Source: JBGQAS01 sp963699305 (GTDB lineage: Bacteria; Chloroflexota; Anaerolineae; Anaerolineales; Anaerolineaceae). From it: 64,000 nt of DNA. The stretch lies in the NCBI GenBank assembly GCA_963699305.1, contig OY969431.1, forward strand, positions 1,302,001 through 1,366,000, given 5' to 3'. This document shows positions 44,166 to 52,760 of this stretch, one piece after another (position 1 is the first letter of the stretch; each line of letters opens with the position of its first letter). The notes beneath the pieces were generated by a model that was not told the origin of the DNA, searched no databases, and saw only the letters and a list, made by a program, of their open reading frames with translations. A program made the position numbers and the translations under genes.

Positions 44166-44244
44166 TCGCTTTCCTTTTTTCATTCTGACTGCCCATTTTT
44201 TCACATCGTTGGATTATTTATGGGACAGCCTCATTCTTATTTAA

Positions 44245-44511
44245 TTAGAAATGCACAAATTCATGCACTTTCAAAACGAAGATGGTGGCACAACGTTCTT
44301 TGGAATCCGGTGGTTTTGAACAATTCTTACGGATAATTGACAAAGCATCCTGTACCTTTTCATCATCTGCGCCAATCAAGAGAGTTTTCATTCCCTTGCG
44401 CAACCATCCACTTGTGGATGCGATCACTGTGACTTTGAAATGATGTGATGTTAAACGTCGAGAAATCTCCTCTTCCACAGTATCATGCAGCGTAGCAATG
44501 ATCAATTTCAA
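44245..44511 (-). CDS. PII-like protein, c-di-AMP-receptor family paralogue (short)
   Basis: An 88-residue protein that matches its upstream neighbour (LKLIIATLHDTVEEEISRRL; ASTSGWLRKGMKTLLIGADDEKV). Proteins of this family (DarA/PstA, DUF970) form PII-like trimers that bind cyclic di-AMP. The start is a TTG at 44511 with GAGGAGG upstream, 1 bp after the stop of the first paralogue. Compared with that paralogue it lacks the Pro-rich loop and the GGATVFV ending is changed to CATIFVLKV, so ligand binding may differ. Confidence 0.8.
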   Translation of the reverse strand: MKLIIATLHDTVEEEISRRLTSHHFKVTVIASTSGWLRKGMKTLLIGADDEKVQDALSIIRKNCSKPPDSKERCATIFVLKVHEFVHF

Positions 44512-44512
44512 A

Positions 44513-44866
44513 TTACACCTCCTCGAATTGATCAATCTCCACACCAAAAACGGTGGCACCTCCAATGGTGATGGGGGTGGGAGTAGGCATCGGCAAGGGT
44601 GCACTTTCAAGGGGAACTGCAATGTATTCCACGCGCTGACGGCATGTTTTTTTCAAAACTGAGATTGCTTTTTCTCTCTGTTCTTTTGCCAAGCCAATTA
44701 GCAAGGTCACATTTTTCCTCCCCAAAAACGCACCCACTGAAGGTAAACGTGTTACCGAAAAGCCTTCGCCGCACAGCGAATCCTCGGCGTTATCCGCATC
44801 TTGTGCTTGAATGACTGCAATGAGCATATAATTGCGGGTTGCAATTCCTTTTTTACTTTTGCTCAT
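44513..44866 (-). CDS. PII-like cyclic di-AMP receptor (DarA/PstA family)
   Basis: A 117-residue protein with the family pattern: YMLIAVIQAQDADNAEDSL, EGFSVTRLPSVGAFLGRKNVTLLIGL, ISVLKKTC, a Pro-rich loop (PLPMPTPTPI) and the C-terminal strand GGATVFGVEIDQFEEV. The known S. aureus and B. subtilis relatives bind c-di-AMP, a second messenger for potassium and wall homeostasis. It overlaps the glycoside hydrolase stop by 4 bp (ATGA) and is followed at once by the second paralogue. Confidence 0.88.
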   Translation of the reverse strand: MSKSKKGIATRNYMLIAVIQAQDADNAEDSLCGEGFSVTRLPSVGAFLGRKNVTLLIGLAKEQREKAISVLKKTCRQRVEYIAVPLESAPLPMPTPTPITIGGATVFGVEIDQFEEV

Positions 44867-47256
44867 GCTGTTTCCTTCCTTTCCTGAACTGAGTATGGTA
44901 TCAATATCCGTCCTGTTCCTTGTATTGATGATTTGCTACCATCTGGAAACTCAACATTGGTAATTCCACCATTGCGTTCCACTGTAATTCCTTTATATTT
45001 TACAACAATTGAGGTTTGGAAAGGACATTCACCTTCGACCAAAACACCTTCGTCAGGATCGATTCTCTTGATGCCAATAGTTTGTAGAAACAACCCTGGT
45101 GAAATTAATCCGTGCAAATGATCTTGCACACCAAATCCCATACCGGAGAGAGGAAAATATGACTGGGAGAAATGATGATCTTTTCCTAATGCTGTTTCAC
45201 AACACCACAATAGCTGCTCGAATAACCTCCCTGCTTCCCGCTGATATCCATACCTCAGCAAACCTTCGATCACGAATGTATTCCACGGAAAATTTATTGA
45301 ATTTATTTGTCCATGCACCTGTTTACGGTTTTGAGTAATCACCATGGCTAAGCCGAATTGACTTCCCAAGCGGTGGACAAGCCCTTTTTTCACCATTTCA
45401 TCCGCTCGATCTTGATCCACCATCCCAGCCCAAAGTGGTAGCAACAGACTAATATCCAGCTGCGAAATATCAGGTCTTCTTATCCATACAGTGCCATTTT
45501 CGCTTATCCCCTTCACAACGATACGCTCAACGTACGAAAAAACATTCCTTGTAATGGCAATGTTTTTTTGTCCATTTATCGCGAAGTTCTTAGAAGACAA
45601 TTCCTCAGATATGATTGACTGACCGAGTCTGCCAACAATTTTTATTCGGAAATCAGGCTTGATCTTCTTTTTATATTCGACAACAAATCTGGAATTTGGC
45701 TTATTGTTCCTGCGTATCAAATGGGATTTTGAACCATTCAAAACGCAAAAGCGCTCGCCAGAAGTCCAGGTATGGCTGATGTGGTCGATATGACGATACG
45801 TATGAAATTTTTCATCCCAACAGACTTCCAATAAGCCTTTCAATTTCATAGAAATTTGGTCCAATTCCACAAGTATCTCATTTTTTCCAAGTTTGCATGC
45901 AAGATGGATCAAACTCTGGCACTCTGAAAATAACATGGCTAATAAGGCTGGACTCTCCAGGTAATTTGATGGATTAACTTCTCTAAATCCCTGCACCTGA
46001 TGAAATATTGGCAAATCCTCCAAACCGGTCTGTAAAAAATGACTCCATTCCGGAATACCATCCTGATCTTTATCCATCATCGGAGACAACCAAAAGGAAA
46101 AGTATTTCACCAATCCTGGAAATATTGATTGCAGCCCAGTCACATCCGCATCATCACCATATACCATTTCAGTCATCTTTGCCAACAACGGTTGCGCATG
46201 ATGCCAAAGAGGAGTTTTATTGGTTTTGGCACGGAATACGAGCTTGCCATTTTCCTGCTGTGACTCCAGAAAATTACCAATTAATCCCTTACAAAAGGTT
46301 GCCTCACCGAACGATAACAAATGGGCAAAATACCACGCATCCAGTGCAGTGGGACCTTCCCAAAGATATCCATAATCGCTACCGTTACCTCGAATGGAAT
46401 AACCTTGATCAATGTTACGAGACAGCACACATGTTGGAAACGATAATTGATCCGTTCCATGATGAATGAGACGTTTCGCAGTGTTCATAGAATAAAACAG
46501 TGCTGCATCCCACCCCGGTTTCCCTGTCCGAATTACCAATTCCGAATCAAGGTTTATTTTTTCCAACAACTTGATATTCGATTCCCAGGGTTGGTTACAA
46601 ATTTCACGCGCCTGCTCCAACGACTGCGCCTCATCCCTGCTGCCCGACAACGCCCAGGTTATCCGCTTTTCTTCGCCTGAAGCCAGCATAAACTCCGTAA
46701 GCAATCCCGGCGAATAACCTGTCCCGGGTTTGGTTCCTCCAAACATGAAAATGACAGGTACAACCCCTCGACTTGAACCTGAAAGTATCCAATTCATCCC
46801 CATTTTTGACAAACCCATTGGTTGACCTTTGTCCATTGAATCCATCATTGAAGCCAGTTCAACACCTACCCGATGCGGTTTGCGATCTCTATTTTTTAGT
46901 AATATCCTTGAGGTAATCGCATGTGATTCCGGGACCCAAATCTCGATTGAAACAGATAAATGCTCGAAAGGAGAACACTCAAGATGGATATAATTGGGAA
47001 ATATTTTTATAGGTCGAGGTGGGTGCTTAAAGAATAAAGGATCCTGAATTTCCTGATCATCATAATGAAAAACAGGGAATATTCGCAAATCTCCCACCCG
47101 CAATCCCATGGAAGTATGCAGCAGAAATGCTTTTGGTTCACCGGTTAGCTGCAACTCCCAGATCTGATCATCTACATAATCCGTTGAACCACAACGAGCA
47201 TCGGCTGCCAAGACCACATTGAAGGAAATTTCTGGATTCATTTGATCACCATCCAT
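44863..47256 (-). CDS. Large (alpha/alpha)6-type glycoside hydrolase-like protein
   Basis: A 797-residue protein. The N-terminal ~240 residues form a beta-sandwich (HLSVSIEIWVPESHAITSRILLKNRDRKPHRVG split over several strands). The next ~450 residues show an (alpha/alpha)6 barrel of the GH15/GH63/amylo-glucosidase kind (RGNGSDYGYLWEGPTALDAWYFA; DQDGIPEWSHFLQTG; NYLESPALLAML; INFPWNTFVIEGLLRYGY). Glu in DGIPEW and Asp in the WEGPTALDAW region are candidate catalytic residues. No signal peptide. The exact family and substrate are not resolved. It is translationally coupled to the c-di-AMP receptor gene. Confidence 0.75.
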   Translation of the reverse strand: MDGDQMNPEISFNVVLAADARCGSTDYVDDQIWELQLTGEPKAFLLHTSMGLRVGDLRIFPVFHYDDQEIQDPLFFKHPPRPIKIFPNYIHLECSPFEHLSVSIEIWVPESHAITSRILLKNRDRKPHRVGVELASMMDSMDKGQPMGLSKMGMNWILSGSSRGVVPVIFMFGGTKPGTGYSPGLLTEFMLASGEEKRITWALSGSRDEAQSLEQAREICNQPWESNIKLLEKINLDSELVIRTGKPGWDAALFYSMNTAKRLIHHGTDQLSFPTCVLSRNIDQGYSIRGNGSDYGYLWEGPTALDAWYFAHLLSFGEATFCKGLIGNFLESQQENGKLVFRAKTNKTPLWHHAQPLLAKMTEMVYGDDADVTGLQSIFPGLVKYFSFWLSPMMDKDQDGIPEWSHFLQTGLEDLPIFHQVQGFREVNPSNYLESPALLAMLFSECQSLIHLACKLGKNEILVELDQISMKLKGLLEVCWDEKFHTYRHIDHISHTWTSGERFCVLNGSKSHLIRRNNKPNSRFVVEYKKKIKPDFRIKIVGRLGQSIISEELSSKNFAINGQKNIAITRNVFSYVERIVVKGISENGTVWIRRPDISQLDISLLLPLWAGMVDQDRADEMVKKGLVHRLGSQFGLAMVITQNRKQVHGQINSINFPWNTFVIEGLLRYGYQREAGRLFEQLLWCCETALGKDHHFSQSYFPLSGMGFGVQDHLHGLISPGLFLQTIGIKRIDPDEGVLVEGECPFQTSIVVKYKGITVERNGGITNVEFPDGSKSSIQGTGRILIPYSVQERKETA

Positions 47257-47279
47257 AAATTGATTTTAAAGGGTTGTGT

Positions 47280-47308
47280 TTGGGAGGTCAATCATTTTAT
47301 GCTAGAAT
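47280..47308 (+). promoter_or_regulatory. Promoter of the penicillin-binding protein gene
   Basis: TTGGGA (47280-47285), a 17-bp spacer and TAGAAT (47303-47308), with an extended -10 TGC. Confidence 0.6.
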
Positions 47309-47373
47309 GACACGGATGGAACCTATTTCGTCAAAGACTCGTCTTACAACATCAAGGAAAATACACCTCTTTC

Positions 47374-50300
47374 ATGAATAACATCGATTTTGACCCAAAT
47401 ACACCCGAGTCATCCTCGCAGGGAAAGAAAGATCCCAAAGATAGTTCTTCGCTCGAAGGACGGACAAAGATCAATTCCCTGCCACCCCCTCCTCCAACCG
47501 GCGGTAAGCATCTTCCAAAACGGGTAGATGCAAATGACCTGGATGCTACTCGGGTTACCTCAACCGCATTCAGCAATCAAACCACCAAGAAGCATATTAA
47601 AGCGAAGAGCACCGGGAAAGGATCAAGCAACCGAAAAAAGTTTGGCTGTTTATTAACAGGATTAGTTGGACTGCTGTTCCTTGTTGTGATCCTGCTAATA
47701 GGATTTGGATCTTTCCTTGTCTATCAATATTTTCACATCACCGCTTCATTGCCAAGTGTTGATGAGCTACTGCAGAAGGCTTCTCAATTCGAAACAACAC
47801 GGATTTACGACAGGACAGGACAAGTCCTATACGAGATTATCGACCCAAACGCTGGACTCCGCTCTTATGTATCCATAGATCGAGTATCACCTTATATGAT
47901 TCTGGCGACTCTCGCCACAGAGGATAAGGATTTTTATCAAAACCCCGGATATGACCTGTCATCCATGTTCCGTGCACTGTGGCAAAACTACACTGCCCAA
48001 ACCATCGTTTCGGGAGCATCCACTATCACTCAGCAACTGGCTCGCACACTTCTCATGGGACCGGATGAGCGCGGGCAGATCTCCTACCAGCGTAAAGCGC
48101 GTGAAATCATCCTGGCAAGTGAGATCACCAAACACTATACAAAGGATCAAATCCTCGAACTCTACTTGAATGAAATAAACTTTGGCAATATGGCGTATGG
48201 AATTGAAGCCGCCGCGGAAACATATTTTCATACAACAGCAGACAAACTCACCCTGGGTCAATCTGTTTTTCTTGCAGGTCTCCCCCAAGCACCTGCTGTA
48301 TATGATATCTTCACCAATCCTGAGGCAACCTATCATCGATCTGAAAAAGTACTAACTCTGGTGTATGAGCTGCTTAAAGAAAAGAATGGTTGTGTTACGC
48401 TCGAATCAACGGTACAGCCTGTATGCATCACGGTGGACGAATTGCGGACAGCCGCGCAAGAAATTGCCAACGCAAAATTTACCCATACACAATTCAACAT
48501 GTTGTATCCCCATTGGGTAACATATATTAAAGCGCTTTTGGAGCAACAATATGGCGCAGAAACGATTTACAGAAGCGGTTTCCAAGTGTATACAAGCCTG
48601 GACCCATCTCTGCAGGACGCTGCTCAACAGATGGTCAGCCAGCAAGTGCAATCGTTGGCGGAAAAAAACGTCAAAGATGGCGCTCTAATTGCTCTCAGAC
48701 CATCCACCGGAGAAATCCTGGCGATGGTCGGCTCAGCGGATTTCTATAATGAGGAAATTTCAGGTCAGGTCAATATGTCCATCCAACCCCGACAACCGGG
48801 ATCTTCGATCAAACCGATTACCTACACCGCTGCATTCGAAAAAGGATGGACCCCCGCCACGTTGATTTGGGATATCCCCAGCAAATTTCCACCTTCCGAT
48901 GACCCCAACGATTCAAATCCAATGTATGAACCTGTAAATTATGATCACCGCTTCCATGGACCGGTAACCGTTCGAACAGCGCTGGCAAACTCATTTAATG
49001 TTCCAGCGGTGAAAACGTTGAACTTTGTAGGTATTTATGACGACCCCGACACTTCACAAGAAGAAGGTTTTCTCGCATTTGCACGTCGCATGGGGATCAC
49101 TACCCTCACACGTAATGATTATGGCCTTTCCCTTACCCTCGGCGGAGGTGAAGTCACTTTGCTGGAATTAACCGGCGCATATTCCACATTTGCCAATGAC
49201 GGAAAACGCGTGGCACCAGTTGGGATCTTAAAGATCATCGATTTTCAAGGAAATCTAATATATGAGTACAAACCAGAATCTGGGACCCAGGTCATCCGAA
49301 AAGAACACGCATTTCTGATCACATCCATATTATCCGATAATGCAGCTCGTACGCCCATGTTCGGTGCTAATTCATTATTGAACCTTCCCTTTGTTGTGGC
49401 AGCAAAAACCGGGACGACCAATGACTTCCGAGACAATTGGACTTTGGGTTACACCCCGGACCTGGCGGTAGGTGTATGGGTGGGGAATGCGGATTACACA
49501 CCCATGGTCAATTCCACCGGTTTGACCGGTGCTGCACCTATTTGGTCTGAATTCATGCAATACGCGGAAATGACAATCAGTGGAAACAATCCCACCAATT
49601 TCACAATCCCGCAAGGAATAACCGAAGCCACTATTTGTGCCCCCTCCGGGACACGGCCGTCAGCATGGTGTCCTGAACTTAGAAAGGAATATTTTGCATC
49701 GGATCAGCCACCGTTTTCCGAGGATTTTGATTTTTGGCGCGAAGTGAAATTTGACACCTGGACACAACTACGCTCTTCCGGAGCCTGCCCGGGATTCGTA
49801 GAGAAGCTACTCGCCATTAATATCACGGATTCAGCTGCATTGGATTGGATCAAAAATACTTCGGATGGTGATAAATGGGCACGCTCGATGGATTTTCACC
49901 AACCATGGTTCTTTTATCCTTCACGTGAATGCGTATCAAGCGATCCTCATGCCAACCTGGCTTTCATAGGCATTTCCAACAATCAAACCATTACCAACAA
50001 TCCCCTGGATATTTATATTGTCGCAAGTGATGGCATTCCTTTCAAGAGTTTTAGACTTGAATACGCACTTGGGAATAATCCCACTCAATGGATCGCGTTG
50101 GTGCCAGACAATGGTAACCAATATGTTCAACCGGTAAAGATCATGACCTGGGATGTGTCTTCTTTGCCTTCAGGGCAGGTAACATTAAGGTTGTATATGA
50201 AAAGCAATGGCGACGGTTATGCAGAAAAACTTATCACCTTAAATATCCAGGTACCGACTCGCACTCCAACACCCACTTCCACCATTACGTTAACCCCTTC

Positions 50301-50442
50301 GGCAAGTCCAACAACTACGCCAACTCAGACATTTATTCCCACAGATACCCCCACGCCTACATCCACATCTGAACCGACAAGCACTCCAACAGAGACACCT
50401 ACCGGGACTCCTACAGAAACTCCTACGGAAACACCCACCTAG
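47374..50442 (+). CDS. Class A penicillin-binding protein with Pro/Thr-rich tail
   Basis: A 1022-residue bifunctional peptidoglycan synthase. It has a charged cytoplasmic N-terminus, a transmembrane helix (about 93-117), a GT51 glycosyltransferase domain (TLATEDKDFYQNPGYD; GASTITQQLART), and a transpeptidase domain with SxxK in QPGSSIKPITY, SxN in ANSFNVPAV and KTG in VAAKTGTTNDFRDNW. After about residue 770 there is an extra region with an Ig-like part and a 60-residue tail of Thr/Pro repeats (TETPTGTPTETPTETPT). The tail would reach into or through the wall. The ribosome site is weak. Confidence 0.93.
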   Translation: MNNIDFDPNTPESSSQGKKDPKDSSSLEGRTKINSLPPPPPTGGKHLPKRVDANDLDATRVTSTAFSNQTTKKHIKAKSTGKGSSNRKKFGCLLTGLVGLLFLVVILLIGFGSFLVYQYFHITASLPSVDELLQKASQFETTRIYDRTGQVLYEIIDPNAGLRSYVSIDRVSPYMILATLATEDKDFYQNPGYDLSSMFRALWQNYTAQTIVSGASTITQQLARTLLMGPDERGQISYQRKAREIILASEITKHYTKDQILELYLNEINFGNMAYGIEAAAETYFHTTADKLTLGQSVFLAGLPQAPAVYDIFTNPEATYHRSEKVLTLVYELLKEKNGCVTLESTVQPVCITVDELRTAAQEIANAKFTHTQFNMLYPHWVTYIKALLEQQYGAETIYRSGFQVYTSLDPSLQDAAQQMVSQQVQSLAEKNVKDGALIALRPSTGEILAMVGSADFYNEEISGQVNMSIQPRQPGSSIKPITYTAAFEKGWTPATLIWDIPSKFPPSDDPNDSNPMYEPVNYDHRFHGPVTVRTALANSFNVPAVKTLNFVGIYDDPDTSQEEGFLAFARRMGITTLTRNDYGLSLTLGGGEVTLLELTGAYSTFANDGKRVAPVGILKIIDFQGNLIYEYKPESGTQVIRKEHAFLITSILSDNAARTPMFGANSLLNLPFVVAAKTGTTNDFRDNWTLGYTPDLAVGVWVGNADYTPMVNSTGLTGAAPIWSEFMQYAEMTISGNNPTNFTIPQGITEATICAPSGTRPSAWCPELRKEYFASDQPPFSEDFDFWREVKFDTWTQLRSSGACPGFVEKLLAINITDSAALDWIKNTSDGDKWARSMDFHQPWFFYPSRECVSSDPHANLAFIGISNNQTITNNPLDIYIVASDGIPFKSFRLEYALGNNPTQWIALVPDNGNQYVQPVKIMTWDVSSLPSGQVTLRLYMKSNGDGYAEKLITLNIQVPTRTPTPTSTITLTPSASPTTTPTQTFIPTDTPTPTSTSEPTSTPTETPTGTPTETPTETPT

Positions 50443-50445
50443 ATT

Positions 50446-52671
50446 TCATAACATTGCTATCTGCCGGGCATTTTCCCAATGCGGGGGATCGTTATCGAGA
50501 ATATCATCCCAGCCTTTACTGGAGAGGTCTGATTGGTCAGATATATCCTTCAAATGGCGGAATTTTAGGAAGTGCCAGTCCTTCGTCAATTGCAGCAAGC
50601 GTGGATCATGTTTTAACCGAAAGCTCACTAAATTTGCCCTACCACCAGGAAGCACAATCACATTTTGCCCCTGGTCGTTGGGGTGCTGCAAGGTCAAAAT
50701 TGGGTATATTCTTACAGAAGTGAGAAAGAAAAATCGGTATAGGATAGATCCATTACTAATCCAAGTAATCGGTTCTCCTTCCATTACTTCATAACCCAAT
50801 CGCTGTCCGGTTTTGACAATTCGTTCACGCGCCTTGAGCAAGTCGATTTTTCTCTTCCCAGGTTCATCCTGCGTACGAAAAATGTAACGCCCCTGCTGAA
50901 AAAGCATTTCATCGGAATACGATCCAGCGCATAAATGAGTATAAAGAAAGGATGGCGTCAATAGTTCTTTAAATTCATTACATACACATCCATCCAAATC
51001 TGCGAACGTGATTTCAGTTCGGGATTGGAGCATTTGGATGATAAAATCCTCCACCATTTCCGATTGTGGTGGATCCGTTTGCTCATCCTGAGTCAACCAC
51101 CACATACGGGGGCTATCAAATGATCCTTTTCCAAATAATTGGAAGTTGGAGACTTCAGCTAGGATCTCAATTAGTATGTTTTCAATCGTATTATGTAAAT
51201 CGAGGGGTATTGACTCCGGGTCTTTAAAAATCCGACCTTTCATGGAAATCGCCAATAATCCAACTGTGAATAGCTCAAAGAAGTTAGCCGGTTCACCCTT
51301 TGATTTTAAATGACCGATGATTGCCGACCGGATGATGGGTTTGATTTCACCTATCATCAAGTTAGTAAAAGAGAAGCTTGGAGAACATTGGATTTGAGCA
51401 TCCGCTTCTTCCAGGCGGGCGGATATCCCAGTTATCTTCAACCCAGCAGCCTGGGACCCGATTGCCAATGCCATCAAAAAACTTTGAGTTAATTCAGGGG
51501 CAAGGAGCAAAATCGGAATGTTTTCACCTAGATACGGGATGACAGACAATGTGCTTTTCAGCGCTTGCGCATGCCAATGCCAATCGTATCGCTGGCGTTC
51601 AAACGCGGAATGCAAGGGTTGAACAGCTTCCTTGCCCCACAACCAGCCTGCCCAAAGACCAGAGAGCGTCCAAAAGGCTTGATTCGTACGCGGCACCACG
51701 GTTACCACAGCTGCAGGGTGTATTTCCCCCGCAAGCGGCATGATATTTTTCAAACGCCCTGTATGCAGACAAATACCTCCCGTCACCGGTGGCAAGGCGG
51801 GGTAACGCATCAAAGGTACGGATGAATCAACAAACTGCCATTGTGACATCATTGATTCGAGTCGCATCCACAGATTGTGTTCGATAAATTGTCCTGGTAT
51901 TGAAAGGATACGCGGCCGCGAGATTCCCCCAGTCGATTGCCATAATGAGTTCCCCTCGTCACATAATTGGATCAATAAGAGATCCAATAATCTTCGCTTT
52001 TCCGCAGATAACCCTAACGTTTCTGTCCGGTTAATTAGGGTGAAAATAACATACAAGGCTCTCGGACCATAAACCGATATTGCATCATCCACGATGTGGT
52101 GTTGGTTTTCATTCAAAGGTCCCAACCGGCTGATCGCCCAAGCTCGCTGGAGATTGGATTTTTCAATTTGTTGTAATTTCTCCAGGTCAAATGAAGTGAT
52201 ATCGAATTCTCCCTCCCCTCCGCAACTGGCACAATTCACCCGACGGCTGGTTGGCTGTGACGAACCTTTTTTCCAGACGAATGCGGTCGCTGGTACCATT
52301 TTGCTGCATTTTGGACACGGAGTATCATATAAGGCTTGAATGTATCCTTCCAACCGTTCATCACCTTTTTTTGTTACTGCCAGGTCCGCTACAACAGAAT
52401 TAAATAATTCTTTTGGAGTGGATATTGAGATCATCTCCAAAATCAACTCGAGTATTGGATTGTTACAAGCAACCAGGACACGATAGCCCGCCCGGGCAGC
52501 TTCATAAGCCACCGCAGGGTTAGCACCATATGGATCAACCAACCAGGATCCCACAGGCACGCGCTCCGAGAGCCACTTTCCAATTACACCTTTCTTTAGA
52601 GGGGGGAGAAAGCGGCTCAAGGGGAGAACATAAGGAACACCCAAACCCGGAGTGTATGCTGTGCCTTCCAT
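50446..52671 (-). CDS. Degenerate DNA-methylase-like protein with zinc ribbon, function unknown
   Basis: A 741-residue protein. Residues 38-75 (GSWLVDPYGANPAVAYEAAR, then AGYRVLVACNNPILELIL) look like the SAM-binding motif of class I DNA methylases of the DUF1156 type. A zinc ribbon follows (CPKCSKMVPA...VNCASCGGEG, about 117-150). Where such methylases have the catalytic (N/D)PPY motif, this one has VVTVVPRTNQAFWTLSGLWAGWLWG, with the NPPY residues lost. The C-terminal half is predicted alpha/beta with no match I know. It is probably not an active methylase of the usual kind. It converges on the PBP gene with 3 bp between them. Confidence 0.6.
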   Translation of the reverse strand: MEGTAYTPGLGVPYVLPLSRFLPPLKKGVIGKWLSERVPVGSWLVDPYGANPAVAYEAARAGYRVLVACNNPILELILEMISISTPKELFNSVVADLAVTKKGDERLEGYIQALYDTPCPKCSKMVPATAFVWKKGSSQPTSRRVNCASCGGEGEFDITSFDLEKLQQIEKSNLQRAWAISRLGPLNENQHHIVDDAISVYGPRALYVIFTLINRTETLGLSAEKRRLLDLLLIQLCDEGNSLWQSTGGISRPRILSIPGQFIEHNLWMRLESMMSQWQFVDSSVPLMRYPALPPVTGGICLHTGRLKNIMPLAGEIHPAAVVTVVPRTNQAFWTLSGLWAGWLWGKEAVQPLHSAFERQRYDWHWHAQALKSTLSVIPYLGENIPILLLAPELTQSFLMALAIGSQAAGLKITGISARLEEADAQIQCSPSFSFTNLMIGEIKPIIRSAIIGHLKSKGEPANFFELFTVGLLAISMKGRIFKDPESIPLDLHNTIENILIEILAEVSNFQLFGKGSFDSPRMWWLTQDEQTDPPQSEMVEDFIIQMLQSRTEITFADLDGCVCNEFKELLTPSFLYTHLCAGSYSDEMLFQQGRYIFRTQDEPGKRKIDLLKARERIVKTGQRLGYEVMEGEPITWISNGSILYRFFFLTSVRIYPILTLQHPNDQGQNVIVLPGGRANLVSFRLKHDPRLLQLTKDWHFLKFRHLKDISDQSDLSSKGWDDILDNDPPHWENARQIAML

Positions 52672-52679
52672 CTGCTCTC

Positions 52680-52707
52680 AGTATAATGAAATTCATTAAA
52701 TAAACAA
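52680..52707 (-). promoter_or_regulatory. Promoter placing the transcript start at the start codon
   Basis: TTGTTT (52707-52702), a 16-bp spacer and TATACT (52685-52680), then 8 nt to the ATG at 52671. No Shine-Dalgarno; leaderless start likely. Confidence 0.5.
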
Positions 52708-52760
52708 AGTCCCCGTGTTATCGGGCAGCAGATGAATAGTGATTAATTCAACCCATCATC

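Larger units (their letters stand above)
42525..44232 (+). mobile_element. IS1182-family insertion sequence
   Basis: Perfect 15-bp terminal inverted repeats: GAGGCTGTCCCATAA (42525-42539) and TTATGGGACAGCCTC (44218-44232). The element is 1708 bp with one transposase gene. The flanks AATAAGAAT (left) and ATTCTTATT (right) are reverse complements, so either the target was a palindrome or the ends extend imperfectly outward. No plain direct repeat of the target is seen. Confidence 0.93.

Noticed and set aside
50260..50442. Short tandem repeats that could suggest a CRISPR or minisatellite
   Set aside because: They code a Thr/Pro-rich protein tail, have a 6-9 bp codon-based period and no spacers. 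I saw no CRISPR array anywhere in the window.
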